Assembly (NCBI GenBank): GCA_963706535.1
Contig: CAVPMU010000015.1
Span: 124,001 to 188,000 of the forward strand
DNA: 64,000 nucleotides
Origin: RPQJ01 sp963706535
Lineage (GTDB): Bacteria > Pseudomonadota > Gammaproteobacteria > Steroidobacterales > Steroidobacteraceae
Direction of reading: 5' to 3'
Shown: in pieces, positions 20,800 through 30,964 of the stretch
Position numbering within the stretch: the stretch's first letter is position 1
Layout: every line of letters starts with the position of its first letter
Position numbers and translations under genes: made by a program
The notes under the pieces: generated by a model
The model's database searches: none
Seen by the model: the letters and a program-made list of their open reading frames with translations, nothing else
What the model was told of the DNA's origin: nothing

Positions 20800-23380
20800 A
20801 TGAAGACCATCCTGCTGGCCTACGAACGCGATCAGGACTTCGCCGCGATCGAGACTCTGTTGCAGTCGCGCGGACACCGCGTTGCACGCGCGCGCAACGG
20901 ACTCGAAGCCCTCGACCTGGCGCGCCACGACCCGCCCCACGTCCTGGTGAGCGACGTGCTGCTGCCGCGGCTCGACGGCTTCGCGCTCTGCCGGCGTGTC
21001 AAGGAAGACCCGCTGCTGCAGCACCTCCCGGTGTTCCTGCTCTCGTTCCGTGTCGAGGGACCGAAGTACGAGGCGTTTGCGGCGGAGGTCGGCGCCGAGC
21101 GCTTCTTCCCGCGCGGGTCCACGCTCGAAAACCTCGCATCGGCCCTCGACGAGCAGAGCCCGGGCTCGGGGACCATGCGCATGCCGGCGCTGGTGCCGGA
21201 ACTGCTCGAGCGTCGCGAGCAGGACCGACGCCGCATGGTCGACCTCGAGAAGCACGTCCGCGAGCTGGAGGCGGCGAACGAGCAGCTGGCCGTCGCCGAG
21301 CGCGTCGCGCGCGAGCAGCTCGAGCGCGAGGCCCGCGAGCGTGGCGACCGCAGCGCCGCGGATTCGAACACCATTCGCGACCTGCAGGCCCGGGTGCGTG
21401 AACTCGAATCACGGCAGCAGCAGTTGTCGCAGGCCGAGTCGAAGGCGCGCGGCGCCGCGGAGGAATCGCGTGCCGAGCTCGCCCGCGTGAGCGTGCTCGA
21501 GACGCGTCTCGCGGAGCTGCAGGTGAGCCGCACCAGGGCCCAGGCCGCGGCGGCGGACGCGGAGCGGGCTTTCGTCGTCCAGCCGGTCGCGGCCCTGATC
21601 TCGGACATGGAGACGCAGGAGTTGCGTGCGGCCAGCGACGCGGCCGGCGCGCTCTTCGGCATCGCGCGCGAGCAGCTCGTGGGACGATCGCTTGCCGAGG
21701 TGCTGCCCGGATACGTCCCCGGGGAAGACCCATCGCGCCCGGTGGACGTGAGTCTCACCCGGCCGGACGGCACGCAGGCGCTGCTCGAGCTGCGCCGGCA
21801 GTCGGTGTCCTACGCCGGCCGCGCATGCTGGTTGACCGCGGCGCGTGACGTGACCGCCGAGCGGGCCGAGCGCGCCGCGCAGCAGGCGTTCGCGCTCAGG
21901 GCGCTTGCGCTGGACGAGGCGCCGGTCGCCGCCTGCCTCGTCGATCCGAAGGGGCAGCTGCAGTACGCGAACGCCGAGTTCTGCAACCTGCTCGGGCTGG
22001 ATCCCGGCAAGGTCGCCGGAACCGCGCTCAAGCAGTTCGAGCACGATGCGGGCCCCGAGTCCACCATCCGCAGCCTGTCCATCGCGGGCGGCGGACAGGT
22101 CTCCCAGGACGCGCGCTGGCGCCGGCCAGACAGTTCGCTGCTGGACGTTCGAGCTCTCGTGGACGGCCGTGGGCGGCATGCCGGAGGGAACGCGCGTCGT
22201 CACCGTGCGCGACGTCTCCAGCCGACGCCGCAACATCGAGCGGGCCGAGCGCGAGCAGCGCCGCGTCACGGGCATGCTCGAGCTGGCGCAACGCGCCCAC
22301 TCGCTCACGGAATCGGAGATCCACGCGCACGCGCTCGAGCTGCTGCAGGAGCTGACGGGCAGCACAGTCGCCTACGTCTTCCTCGCGCTGCCGGACGGTA
22401 CGCAGCTCGACCTCGTGGCCCGTCGCGACGGCGAGGCCGCGGGCGACCTCTCGGTGCTCACGCGCTGGCGTGGCACGCCGCCGGGCGAGACTGCGCTCTA
22501 CGACTGCCTGAGCTCGCAGCGGGCGGTGACACGCGACGCGCAGGAGGGCACGGGTGCCCTGCGGCAGGCGGGATTGCCCGGTTTCTTCACGCGCCAGCTG
22601 GCGACACCTGTCCTCGACGGGGGCAGGTTCGCCGGTGCGCTGCTGATCGCGAACAAGCCCGAGCCCTACGACGACGAGGATCGCCGCCACGCCGCACAGG
22701 TCGCGGACGGCCTCTGGAAGGTGCTGCGCCGCCGCCGCTCCGACGCCGAGGTCGTGAGCGCCATGGACCACATGGAACGCGTGATGTTCGGCGCGATCGA
22801 GGCGCTGGCCGCCCTGTCGGAAACCCAGGACGGCTGCAAGACGGGTCGCGCCCGGCGCATCGCGGAACTCGCGGCCGGCATCGGTACCGCGCTCGGGATG
22901 CCGGGACATTCGGTGCGCGGCCTGCGGGTCATCGGCCAGTTGATCGACGTCGGGATGCTGCAGATTCCCCGCGAGATCCTCTGGCGGCCGGGACCGCTCG
23001 GCGCCGCCGAGTTCGAGCTCGTCAAGACGCACGCGGAACGCGGCCACGAGAGCCTGAAGCGGATCGAGTTCCCGTGGCCGGTCGCCGAGGCCGTGCGCCA
23101 GCACCACGAGCGCCTCGACGGCTCCGGATATCCCTGCGGCCTGAAGGGCGAGGAGATCATGCTCGAGGCACGCATCGTCGCCGTGGCCGACGCGGTCGAG
23201 GCGATGCTGTCGCCGCGGCCCCAGCGCGCGGCGCTGTCGCTCGCGGCCTGTATCGAGGAGCTTCAATCCCAGGCCGGTCGCCGCTACGATGCGCGGGTAG
23301 TGAAGGCCTGCGTGAAGATCCTGCGCGAGCGCGATACACGAGCGGAAGGCGAGCCGGCGGTGGGCCAGCGGATCGCCTGA
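20800..23380 (+). pseudogene. REC-PAS-GAF-HD-GYP-like signalling protein, one frameshift
   Basis: A receiver domain (phosphoacceptor D52 in VLVSDVLLPRLDGFALC) is followed by a long coiled coil (about residues 130-265) and two PAS-like segments. A GAF-like domain (TGSTVAYVFLALPDGTQLDL to GALLIANKPEPYDDED) and a C-terminal HD-GYP-like domain (HHERLDGSGYP) come last. The frame breaks at 22148/22149, where an extra T changes the expected LLDVELSWTAVGG into LLDVRALVDG. The HD-GYP part is degenerate: the HD[IL]GK motif reads IDVGM and the first histidine is absent, so cyclic-di-GMP hydrolysis is doubtful. Probably a response regulator for B12 or stress signals of unknown kind; its kinase is not adjacent. 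Confidence 0.8.
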
Positions 23381-23389
23381 GGCGGTCCG

Positions 23390-24787
23390 ATGCAACTGCA
23401 ATTCTACGGTGCGGCCGGTGAGGTCACCGGCTCGTGCCACATCCTGACGATCGGCGGCCGCGAGGTGCTGCTCGACTGCGGGCTGATCCAGGGCGGCCCG
23501 TCGCCGGACGAGCGCAATGCCGCACCCTTCCCCTTCGACGCCGCGCGCATCGATGCGGTCATCCTGAGCCACGCCCACATCGACCACTGCGGCCGGATGC
23601 CGTTGCTGCGCAAGCGCGGTTTTCGCGGACCGATCTACGCCACGCCGGCCTGCCGCGACCTCGTGCGCATCCTGCTCGCCGACAGCGCCGGCATGGCGGA
23701 GCGCGACGCCGAGCGCGAGAACCGCAAGCTCGCGGCCGGGGGCAGCCGGCGGCGCGTCGAGCCGCTCTACACGGTGGCCGAGGCGCTCGAGACCGTGCAG
23801 GCCGTGCGCACCGTCGCGTACGGGCGGGCGTTCGACGTGCTGCCGGGGCTCGTGCTCACCTTCCGCGACGCCGGCCACATCCTCGGCTCCGCGAGCGTGT
23901 GGCTCGCGCTGCGCGAAGGCGATGTCGGGCGCACCGTGGTCTTCAGCGGCGACCTCGGCCAGTACGGCTCGCCGATCCTGCGCGATCCCGAGCCCGGCGT
24001 GGCCGTGGACCTCGTGGTGATGGAGAGCACCTACGGCGAGCGCCAGCACCGCGACCGCGAGGCCACGCTGCAGGAACTCGGCGGGATCCTGCGCGCGGCG
24101 CGCAAGGACGGCGGCAACGTGCTGATCCCGGCCTTCGCCGTCGGCCGCAGCCAGGACGTGCTCTACGAGATGGGCACCCACTACGAGGAGTGGGGACTCG
24201 GCGACTGGCAGATCTTCCTCGACAGCCCGATGGCAATCGAGGCCACCGAGGTCTACTGGAAGCACGCGGAACTGTACGACGAGGCGGCGCAGGCCATGCG
24301 CCTCCGTGCGGGCAGCATGCCGCCGCTGCCGAACCTGAAGCTCTGCCGCACGGCGGAGGAATCCATGGCGATCAACCGCATGCTGCACGGGGCGATCGTC
24401 ATCGCGGGCAGTGGCATGTGTACCGGCGGGCGCATCGTGCATCACCTGAAGCACAACCTCGCACGGCGGGAATGCGACGTCGTGTTCACCGGCTACCAGG
24501 CCGTGGGCACCACCGGCCGGGCGATCGTCGACGGCCGCGAGTACGTGCGCATCCACGGCTCGCCGGTCAAGGTCGCCGCGCGCATCCATACGCTCGGCGG
24601 CTTCTCGGCGCACGGCGACCAGGCGGACCTGCTGCGCTGGTACGGCGAGGTGCCCGGCCAGCCGCCCGTGTGGCTCGTGCACGGCGAGCCCGCGTCCTCG
24701 ACGGCGTTGCGTGACCTGCTGCGACAGCGCGGAGCGCGCGCCGAAGTCGCGGCACCCGGCCTCGCCATCGACCTGGCGGCGGCGTGA
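23390..24787 (+). CDS. MBL-fold / beta-CASP metallo-hydrolase (RNase-like)
   Basis: A 465-residue zinc hydrolase. The MBL motif is ILSHAHIDHCGRMP, with DAGHILGSASV and FSGDLGQYG. The beta-CASP region has NVLIPAFAVGRSQD, GSGMCTGGRI and GGFSAHGDQADLL. This is the pattern of the YsgA/CPSF-73-like exonuclease group, whose bacterial members act on RNA. It starts 9 bases after the preceding stop and overlaps the next gene by 4 bases (GTGA), so the three genes may be one operon. Confidence 0.9.
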   Translation: MQLQFYGAAGEVTGSCHILTIGGREVLLDCGLIQGGPSPDERNAAPFPFDAARIDAVILSHAHIDHCGRMPLLRKRGFRGPIYATPACRDLVRILLADSAGMAERDAERENRKLAAGGSRRRVEPLYTVAEALETVQAVRTVAYGRAFDVLPGLVLTFRDAGHILGSASVWLALREGDVGRTVVFSGDLGQYGSPILRDPEPGVAVDLVVMESTYGERQHRDREATLQELGGILRAARKDGGNVLIPAFAVGRSQDVLYEMGTHYEEWGLGDWQIFLDSPMAIEATEVYWKHAELYDEAAQAMRLRAGSMPPLPNLKLCRTAEESMAINRMLHGAIVIAGSGMCTGGRIVHHLKHNLARRECDVVFTGYQAVGTTGRAIVDGREYVRIHGSPVKVAARIHTLGGFSAHGDQADLLRWYGEVPGQPPVWLVHGEPASSTALRDLLRQRGARAEVAAPGLAIDLAAA

Positions 24788-26055
24788 AGCGGCTGGTCGC
24801 CACGGCAATCAACGCGCGGCCCCACGAGCTGGGCGGCGCGCTGGCTGCGTTCCTCTGCGCGTTCGCCCTGTTCTCGTCGTACTCGATCCTGCGCCCGATC
24901 CGCGAGACCATGGGCCTCACGTCGGGGCTCGAGACCCTGCCGGCGCTGTTCTGGGGCACTTTCGTCGCGATGCTGCTCGCGCAGCCGGTCTATGGCTGGC
25001 TCACGTCGCGCTACCGCCGCTCGGTGTTCCTGCCCTGGGTGTACCTGTTCTTCATCGCCAACATCCTCGGCTTCCACGCCTGGTTCAACCTGCAGGCGGA
25101 CCACACCTGGATCGCGCGTGCGTACTTCATCTGGGTCAGCGTGTTCGTGCTGTTCGTGGTGGCGGTGTTCTGGAGCCTGATGGCGGATGTCTTCAGCCGC
25201 GAGCAGGCGGGCCGGTTGTTCGGATTCGTCGCGGCGGGCCTGAGCCTGGGAGGATTGTTCGGGCCGTTCCTCGGCAAGCAGCTCGCGCAGCCGCTCGGCA
25301 CGATCAACCTGCTGCTGGTGTCCGCGGCGCTGCTCGCCGCAGCGCTCGGGCTGATGCTGCTGGTGCTGCGCTGGCATCGCCGCCACGGCGAGAACACGGC
25401 CGCGGGCGTCGATCGCGACGAGCGGCTCGGCGGCGACGTGCTTGCGGCGTTCCGGCAGGTGGTGCGCTCGCCCTACCTCGCGCTGATCGCGGTGTTCGTC
25501 CTGTGCCTGACCTGGGCCTCGACCTTCCTGTACCTCGAGCAGCAGGCGATGGTCGCCGACGCATTCTCGAGCCGCGACGAGCGCACCGAGTTCTTCAGCA
25601 CCATCGACTTCTGGGTGCAGGCGGGCTCACTCGTGATGCAGCTGTTCGTGTTCGGACGGCTCTACCGCTGGCTCGGCTTCCGCGCCCTGATCGTCGCGGT
25701 GCCGCTGCTGATGACGCTCGGTTATGCGGCACTGGCCGCCATGCCGACGTTCGCGGTGCTGATCACGGTGATGATGGTGCGTCGCATCGGCGAGTACTCG
25801 ATCGCGCGGCCGGCGCGCGACACCCTCTACACCGTCGTCTCGCGCGAGGAGAAGTACAAGGCGAAGAGCCTGATCGACACCTTCGTCTATCGCGGCGGGG
25901 ACGCGACCTCGGCCTCGCTGCACGCACTGCTCAAGTCGACGTTCGGCCTCGGCGTGAGCGGCATCGCCTGGTGTGGAGCTGCGATTGCGGCGGTGTGGGC
26001 ACTGGTGGCGTGGGCGCTGGGCAACCGGCAGGAAGCGCTCAGTCGTCGACGTTGA
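24784..26055 (+). CDS. MFS-type carrier related to NTT nucleotide transporters
   Basis: A 423-residue integral membrane protein with about 12 hydrophobic segments. Start is GTG overlapping the previous stop. The segment SIARPARDTLYTVVSREEKY followed by KAKSLIDTFVYRGGD resembles the conserved loop of bacterial proteins related to ATP/ADP translocases. The transported substrate is unknown. Its end overlaps by 17 bases the end of the convergent REC-TonB gene. Confidence 0.75.
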   Translation: MKRLVATAINARPHELGGALAAFLCAFALFSSYSILRPIRETMGLTSGLETLPALFWGTFVAMLLAQPVYGWLTSRYRRSVFLPWVYLFFIANILGFHAWFNLQADHTWIARAYFIWVSVFVLFVVAVFWSLMADVFSREQAGRLFGFVAAGLSLGGLFGPFLGKQLAQPLGTINLLLVSAALLAAALGLMLLVLRWHRRHGENTAAGVDRDERLGGDVLAAFRQVVRSPYLALIAVFVLCLTWASTFLYLEQQAMVADAFSSRDERTEFFSTIDFWVQAGSLVMQLFVFGRLYRWLGFRALIVAVPLLMTLGYAALAAMPTFAVLITVMMVRRIGEYSIARPARDTLYTVVSREEKYKAKSLIDTFVYRGGDATSASLHALLKSTFGLGVSGIAWCGAAIAAVWALVAWALGNRQEALSRRR

Positions 26056-27664
26056 AACGCAGCGTCACGACCGAGCGTTGCGCCACCGGACGGCCGTTCG
26101 CGAGCCGCGGCTCGAAACGCCAGGCACCAAGGGCCTCGGTGGCGGCGGCCTCGAAGATACCGCGAGGCTCCGCGCCGACCACTGCGACGTCGCGCACCAC
26201 GCCGGTCTCGGTGATGGTGAACTCGATCTCCACCCAGCCCTCGATGCCGCCCTGCAAGGCCCGCGGCGGGTAGACCGGGTCGGTGACGGAGAGCGGCCGG
26301 AAGTCGTCGATCGGCAGCGGCTCGGCACCTTCGTTGGCGCCTTCGGTCGCGCGCCATTCCACGGGCAGTGGCGGCGCGTCCACCACGGGCGCCTCCTTGA
26401 CGTAACCCGCGATCGGATGCCCGGACGCCACCGGTGGACCGAAGGCGTCGTACGAGCGGCGGCTGGCTGCGAGCACCGGGCGCCGACGCAGTTGATCGGC
26501 ATTGACGATGCGCGGGGTCAAGGGATCGGCGGTGACGACCACCGGTTTGCGCACCGCGGCCAGCACAGGCGTTGGTGCGGGGATGGCCACGGCGACCGGC
26601 GGTGACGCTGGCGCGGCCATCGCCGGTGCAGGTGGGGCGAGGGTCGACACGGCAGCCGGGCGGGTGACCACGGGTTCGAACGACGGTTGGACCGCTGGCG
26701 GCGCGGGCGGCTGCAACCGCAACGCGAGCGCCGCGACGGCGGGACTCGCGGGCTCGACGGCGCGCAGGCGTTCGAGCAGTCGCCGTGCTTCGGCCGTGCG
26801 ACCCTCGGCGGCGGCCACGTCAGCCATCGCGACGATTCGTGCGACGGTGTCCTCGAGCCCCGCTCGTGCTTGCGGATGGCCGGGGTTCGCAAGCAGTACC
26901 GCCGCGTAGAGGTCCAGCGCGTTGCGACCTGCAGGCGATTCGTAGCGGCCGCCGGCACGGGCGGCCCGTGCGCGGGAGAGGACCGGGTCCGCCCGAGGGC
27001 CGGTGGCGCGCGGGACGGTGGTTACGGGTGGCTGGACGGTGGCCGCCGGTCGCCGCGACTCCTCGCGGACGAGGCTGCCGAGCAGTACCGCGAGCAACGC
27101 GACGAACAGCCCCAGGCCGGTGGCGACGAACAGCCACTTGAGCGGCTCGACTCGCGACGGCAGGCGAGCGACCCGCGGCAGCAGTGATTCCGGAACGCGG
27201 TGCTCGCGACGCTCGACGTGGTGGCGGATCGAGGCACCGAGGAACATGCCGGCACGCTTCGCCGACAGCGGCTTGTGCATGAAACGGTAGATGAGGCCGT
27301 CGCTCACCAGCCCCGCGAGCAGTGCCTCGTCTTCGCGCCGGCCCGCGACCACCGCCACGACGTCGGGAAACTGCGCGACGATCTGCTCGATGAGGGTCGA
27401 CGGGTTCGTCGAGAGCGCGCTCATGTCGACGACCAGCACGCCGCAGCGCCCGGTCAGCAGCAGGTCCACCGACTCCTCCGCCGAGCGGGCGCGCCACACC
27501 GGGTTGCGCTCGCCGATGGCGTTGCGGATCGCCTCGAACAGGACGGCGTCGGCGGACAGCACGACGACGTTGACCAGCAGGCCCGCGGAGGCCGGCTGGA
27601 CAGGAACATTCGGCTGGCGGAGGGCGGCCTGGCTGGACACTGTGGAATTCCGCAGCAAACGCAC
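26039..27664 (-). CDS. Energy transducer TonB fused to a receiver-like domain
   Basis: A 541-residue chimera. Residues about 30-150 resemble a response-regulator receiver (D80 in VLVVDMSAL, K131 in RFMHKPLSA). A single membrane segment lies at about 176-198 (WLFVATGLGLFVALLAVLLG). Next come a short TPR-like helical part, a proline/alanine-rich periplasmic spacer and a C-terminal TonB domain (DPVYPPRALQGGIEGWVEIE, then GAWRFEPRLANGRPV). The topology puts the receiver-like part in the cytoplasm and TonB in the periplasm. The start is GTG. The N-terminal domain may have lost phosphorylation function. Confidence 0.82.
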   Translation of the reverse strand: MRLLRNSTVSSQAALRQPNVPVQPASAGLLVNVVVLSADAVLFEAIRNAIGERNPVWRARSAEESVDLLLTGRCGVLVVDMSALSTNPSTLIEQIVAQFPDVVAVVAGRREDEALLAGLVSDGLIYRFMHKPLSAKRAGMFLGASIRHHVERREHRVPESLLPRVARLPSRVEPLKWLFVATGLGLFVALLAVLLGSLVREESRRPAATVQPPVTTVPRATGPRADPVLSRARAARAGGRYESPAGRNALDLYAAVLLANPGHPQARAGLEDTVARIVAMADVAAAEGRTAEARRLLERLRAVEPASPAVAALALRLQPPAPPAVQPSFEPVVTRPAAVSTLAPPAPAMAAPASPPVAVAIPAPTPVLAAVRKPVVVTADPLTPRIVNADQLRRRPVLAASRRSYDAFGPPVASGHPIAGYVKEAPVVDAPPLPVEWRATEGANEGAEPLPIDDFRPLSVTDPVYPPRALQGGIEGWVEIEFTITETGVVRDVAVVGAEPRGIFEAAATEALGAWRFEPRLANGRPVAQRSVVTLRFNVDD

Positions 27665-27806
27665 CGTCCTGTCTACCGTGGCACTGCAGAAACCTGAGGC
27701 AATTCAAAGTTCAATGAAGCAATGGACTCGTTCTGGACCCAGTCCATCGGGCGCGCGGCCGGCGGCCCGATGCTTCGCTCTCTCGACATCAGGTGGGCCG
27801 GCGAGC

Positions 27807-28304
27807 ATGATTTCTTCCCCCCTCGGAGAAGACCGGCCGACCGGTCCAGTGCGGAGCATGAGGACGCCGGTCACGTACGCCTCGCGCGTAGCGGAAGAGC
27901 ATCGCCAGACACTGGAGCGACTGCTGTTCTTCAATGGCTGCCAGGGGCGCGTGGCACAGGGTATCGTCGACGTCATCGACAAGTACGGACCGCCGGAGAT
28001 CCAGTCGGAAGGCGGCTGGCTCAGGGTGCGGATCGCCGCGATGCCGGACGTCCAGTCGCTGTTCGCAATGGACGGCACCACCGGAGTGCCCATCGGCGTC
28101 GCGATCTACGTGCGTGCGGACCTCGAGCACGTTACCGTGCTGCACATCGGCATCGCGGAGCCCTATTGCGCGGGCGGCGAGCGTGAGGGCTGGAACCTGC
28201 TGCTGCGTCTGATGAAGGAGATCCGCCGCTCCTCGAAGCGACTGAAGGGCGTCCGTCGCCTGAACGTCCTCTACGGCACGCAGCGCCCGCGCGCCAACGC
28301 CTGA
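27807..28304 (+). CDS. Conserved hypothetical protein
   Basis: A soluble protein of 165 residues from ATG 27807 or 148 from ATG 27858. The conserved-looking part starts at MRTPVTYASRVAEEHRQ, which favours the second start. It contains LERLLFFNGCQGRVAQGI, MDGTTGVPIGVAIYVRADLE and a basic end (MKEIRRSSKRLKGVRRLNV). The layout suggests a small alpha/beta domain, perhaps GNAT-like, but no motif is decisive. No function is proposed. Confidence 0.55.
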   Translation: MISSPLGEDRPTGPVRSMRTPVTYASRVAEEHRQTLERLLFFNGCQGRVAQGIVDVIDKYGPPEIQSEGGWLRVRIAAMPDVQSLFAMDGTTGVPIGVAIYVRADLEHVTVLHIGIAEPYCAGGEREGWNLLLRLMKEIRRSSKRLKGVRRLNVLYGTQRPRANA

Positions 28305-28348
28305 GGCGGGCGCCTCGTTCAAGTCGTTGCAGTCATTCTGCGAGCGCA

Positions 28349-29299
28349 TTGCAGAAAAATCGCAACAACCAGAACCCGGCACCTCTGCTGCTGCTGCTCG
28401 GCGCGGCGACAGTCCTGGCACTGCTTGCGCCGCTCGGCTGGCCGTTCGAACTGTTCGTCCACTTCCGCGTCCAGTACGCCGCCGTCGCCCTGGCCCTTCT
28501 TCCGCTGCTGCTCTGGACGCGGCGCCCCGGTTACGCCGCATTCGCCGCCGCCCTCGCGCTGTTCCACGTTGCGCCGGCAGTACTCAACGCGCTCGCCGAA
28601 CCTCCGGCGACGGGCTGCACGGGGCCGTCCCTCACCGTCGTCACCGCGAACGTGCGTTACAGGAACGAGGATCGCGGGCGCTTCGTCGACTGGCTGAACG
28701 AGCATCCCGCGGACCTCGTCGTGGTGCAGGAGGTCACCGCGGCGTGGGCGGAGGAATTGGCGCAGCTCGAGTCGTATCCGCACCGGACGGTACTCGTGCG
28801 CGAGGATCCGTATGGCATCGCCGTCCTGAGCCGCGGGCCGCTCGAGTCTGCCGAGCCGGCGGATTTTGCGGGCGACGGCCTGCCATCGCTGGTCGGTCGA
28901 CTCGAGGTGGGAGGCCAGCGCCTGATGTTCGTCGGCCTGCACACGCACTGGCCCGTCCTGCCTGGCCTCGCACGGGCCCGCGATGAGTCGCTGCGCGAGG
29001 TGGCCCGCGTGGTCCGGGGGCAGGACCGGCCCGCGATCGTCCTCGGGGACCTCAACCTCACGCCGTACTCGCCGGCCTTTGCGGGTTTCGAGGACGCGGC
29101 GGGCGTGCGCGACGTGATGGACGGGCGTCGGTGGCGCCCAACGTGGCGGGCGGGCTTCTGGCCGCTTGCACTGCGCATCGACCACGTACTCGCGTCTGCC
29201 GGCATCTGCGTGGAGCGGGCCGAAGTCGGCCCCGCGATCGGGTCGGATCACCGCCCGGTGATCGCGCGGCTCCGGCTGCCCGCGGTAGCGACGCCCTGA
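28349..29299 (+). CDS. Membrane-anchored endonuclease/exonuclease/phosphatase family protein
   Basis: A 316-residue protein with two or three N-terminal hydrophobic segments (residues about 10-75) and a periplasmic EEP domain. Motifs are VVTANVRYRNE, LVVVQEVTAAWAEEL (metal-binding E), GDLNLTPYSPAF and GSDHRPVIARL (catalytic D and H). The substrate may be a nucleic acid, phospholipid or inositol phosphate; it cannot be told. The start is TTG 28349, and no better codon precedes the hydrophobic region. Convergent with the LysR gene, 4 bases apart. Confidence 0.82.
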   Translation: MQKNRNNQNPAPLLLLLGAATVLALLAPLGWPFELFVHFRVQYAAVALALLPLLLWTRRPGYAAFAAALALFHVAPAVLNALAEPPATGCTGPSLTVVTANVRYRNEDRGRFVDWLNEHPADLVVVQEVTAAWAEELAQLESYPHRTVLVREDPYGIAVLSRGPLESAEPADFAGDGLPSLVGRLEVGGQRLMFVGLHTHWPVLPGLARARDESLREVARVVRGQDRPAIVLGDLNLTPYSPAFAGFEDAAGVRDVMDGRRWRPTWRAGFWPLALRIDHVLASAGICVERAEVGPAIGSDHRPVIARLRLPAVATP

Positions 29300-29303
29300 G
29301 GTC

Positions 29304-30227
29304 TTACTCCGCGGCGAGCGTCTCGCCGGTGGGAGGCGCGAACTCGCGGCAGCACTCGAGCAGCCAGACCCGGAAGCGCACCACCTTCGGCAGCGAAAAG
29401 TTCTCCGGCGGTGCCACGAGGTACCAAGCACTGCGCTGCTGCACGCTCGGCAGCATCGGGCGCACCAGCCGGCCCGCCGCGAGGTCCGCCGCCACCAGGG
29501 ACCAGCGGGCGAGGGCCACGCCCTTGCCCAGCTCGACGGCCGCAAGGGCTGCGGCGGAGTCCTCGGTCATCGGCGCGATGTCGGCCCGGGTCGTGTCGCC
29601 GCCCACGCGGCGCAGCCAGTCCGGCCACGGCTCCGAGCGGCTGTGGACCAGCGGATAGCGGGCGAAGTCGTTCAGTGTCTCGATCGGGCCGAGTTTTGCG
29701 AGCAGGGCCGGGCTGCACACCGGGAAGACCCACTCGTCGAGCAGCCGCTCGCACTTGAGACCCAGCCACAGCCCGGAGCCGTATACGATGGCGGCGTGGA
29801 AGTCGTCGCGGCTGAAGTCGAGCGCCGCCCGCGCCGGGCCGAAGCGCACGTCGATCTCCGGGTGCCGTCGCGTGAATTCCCCGAGCCGCGGCAACAGCCA
29901 GCGTTGCAGGAACTCGCTCGGCACGCTCAGGTTCAGCATGCCGCCGACACGCTCGCGGCGGATTCGGTCCACGGCGCGACGCAACTCCTCGAGCCCCCGC
30001 CGCACCCCCGGCAGCAGCTCGGCGCCTTCCTGGGTCAGGGCCACCGCCCTCGTGTGGCGCCTGAAGAGCGGCACGCCGATGTCCGCTTCCAGCGACTTGA
30101 CCTGCGCGCTGACCGCCGCCGTCGTCACGCCGAGTTCCCGCGCGGCGGCGGTGAAGCTCAAGTGTGTCGCCACGGCCTCGAACACACGCAAGGCGTTCAG
30201 CGGGAGACGGTCGGTGTCGGCGCCCAT
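29304..30227 (-). CDS. LysR family transcriptional regulator (GcvA-like)
   Basis: A 307-residue LysR regulator. The N-terminal winged helix-turn-helix is LPLNALRVFEAVATHLSF then TAAARELGVTTAAVSAQVK, followed by LFRRHTRAVALTQEG. The effector domain (residues about 95-300) follows. The helix-turn-helix variant (NALRVFEAVATHLSFTAAA) is typical of the GcvA branch. The gene faces away from the lipocalin remnant, across a 160-base spacer that probably holds its operator. The target genes are unknown. Confidence 0.9.
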   Translation of the reverse strand: MGADTDRLPLNALRVFEAVATHLSFTAAARELGVTTAAVSAQVKSLEADIGVPLFRRHTRAVALTQEGAELLPGVRRGLEELRRAVDRIRRERVGGMLNLSVPSEFLQRWLLPRLGEFTRRHPEIDVRFGPARAALDFSRDDFHAAIVYGSGLWLGLKCERLLDEWVFPVCSPALLAKLGPIETLNDFARYPLVHSRSEPWPDWLRRVGGDTTRADIAPMTEDSAAALAAVELGKGVALARWSLVAADLAAGRLVRPMLPSVQQRSAWYLVAPPENFSLPKVVRFRVWLLECCREFAPPTGETLAAE

Positions 30228-30387
30228 GTGTTCGTTCCGAGTAAACTATTCATTAACAATACGGCGACAGCTGGTTGTCTGCAAGGGTTTTCCGGTGGGT
30301 CTGTCGAGGGAATCTGAAGAAACCATCGGCCGCTGACGCCACCGGGCCTGCGGCCGCGAAGACATCGCTCCAAGAGGAGAAATCGTG

Positions 30388-30912
30388 ATGCCCACGGGCC
30401 GTTCCCTGGTCGTGCTCGCGTTCACCGGCGTGCTCGCCGCCTGCTCTTCCTCGCCGCCCTTCCCCGTCGAGCGCAGTGTCGACCTCGGGCGATTCATGGG
30501 GGACTCGTACGTCATCGCCAACATCCCGATCCCGATGGAGAAAGACGCGCACAACGCGGTCGAGTCCTAGCGCCTGGAACCGGACGGCACGATTGCGACC
30601 ACCTTCACCTTCCGCAAGGGCGCCTTCGACGGCCCGGAGAAGGTCATGCGGCCCCGCGGCTTCGTGCGGGACGCCGCCTCGAACGCCGTCTGGGGCATGC
30701 AGTTCGTCTGGCCGATCAAGGCCGAGTACCTGGTCGCATACGTCGACGATGACTACACGGAGACGATCATCGCGCGCAGTCGACTCGACTATGTGTGGAT
30801 CATGGCGCGCACGCCGACCGTGAGCGATGCCCGGTACGCGCAACTGGTCCAAATTGTTGCCGACCTCGGCTACGATGAGAGCAGACTACGCAAGGTGCCC
30901 CAGCGCTGGTGA
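30388..30912 (+). pseudogene. Bacterial lipocalin (Blc-like) interrupted by an amber codon
   Basis: A lipoprotein signal (VLAACSSSP) leads into a lipocalin: DLGRFMGDSYVIANIPIP replaces the usual G-x-W motif, followed by NAVES, then TAG at 30568-30570, then RLEPDGTIATTFTF in the same frame. The family expects tyrosine there (Y-x-L-x-x-D-G), which needs one TAC to TAG change. The rest, with WGMQFVWPIKAEYLVAYV and LDYVWIMARTP, is well preserved to the stop at 30912. Either a recent nonsense mutation, a sequencing error, or amber read-through. Homologues store or repair membrane lipids. Confidence 0.85.
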
Positions 30913-30964
30913 GCCCCGGGGCGCGCTGACCCGTGACCGTGATGGATCCGCAAGGAGTAGCAGC

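Noticed and set aside
30568..30570. Amber codon as a selenocysteine or pyrrolysine site
   Set aside because: Selenocysteine uses TGA, and pyrrolysine has no known role in lipocalins; the family expects tyrosine.
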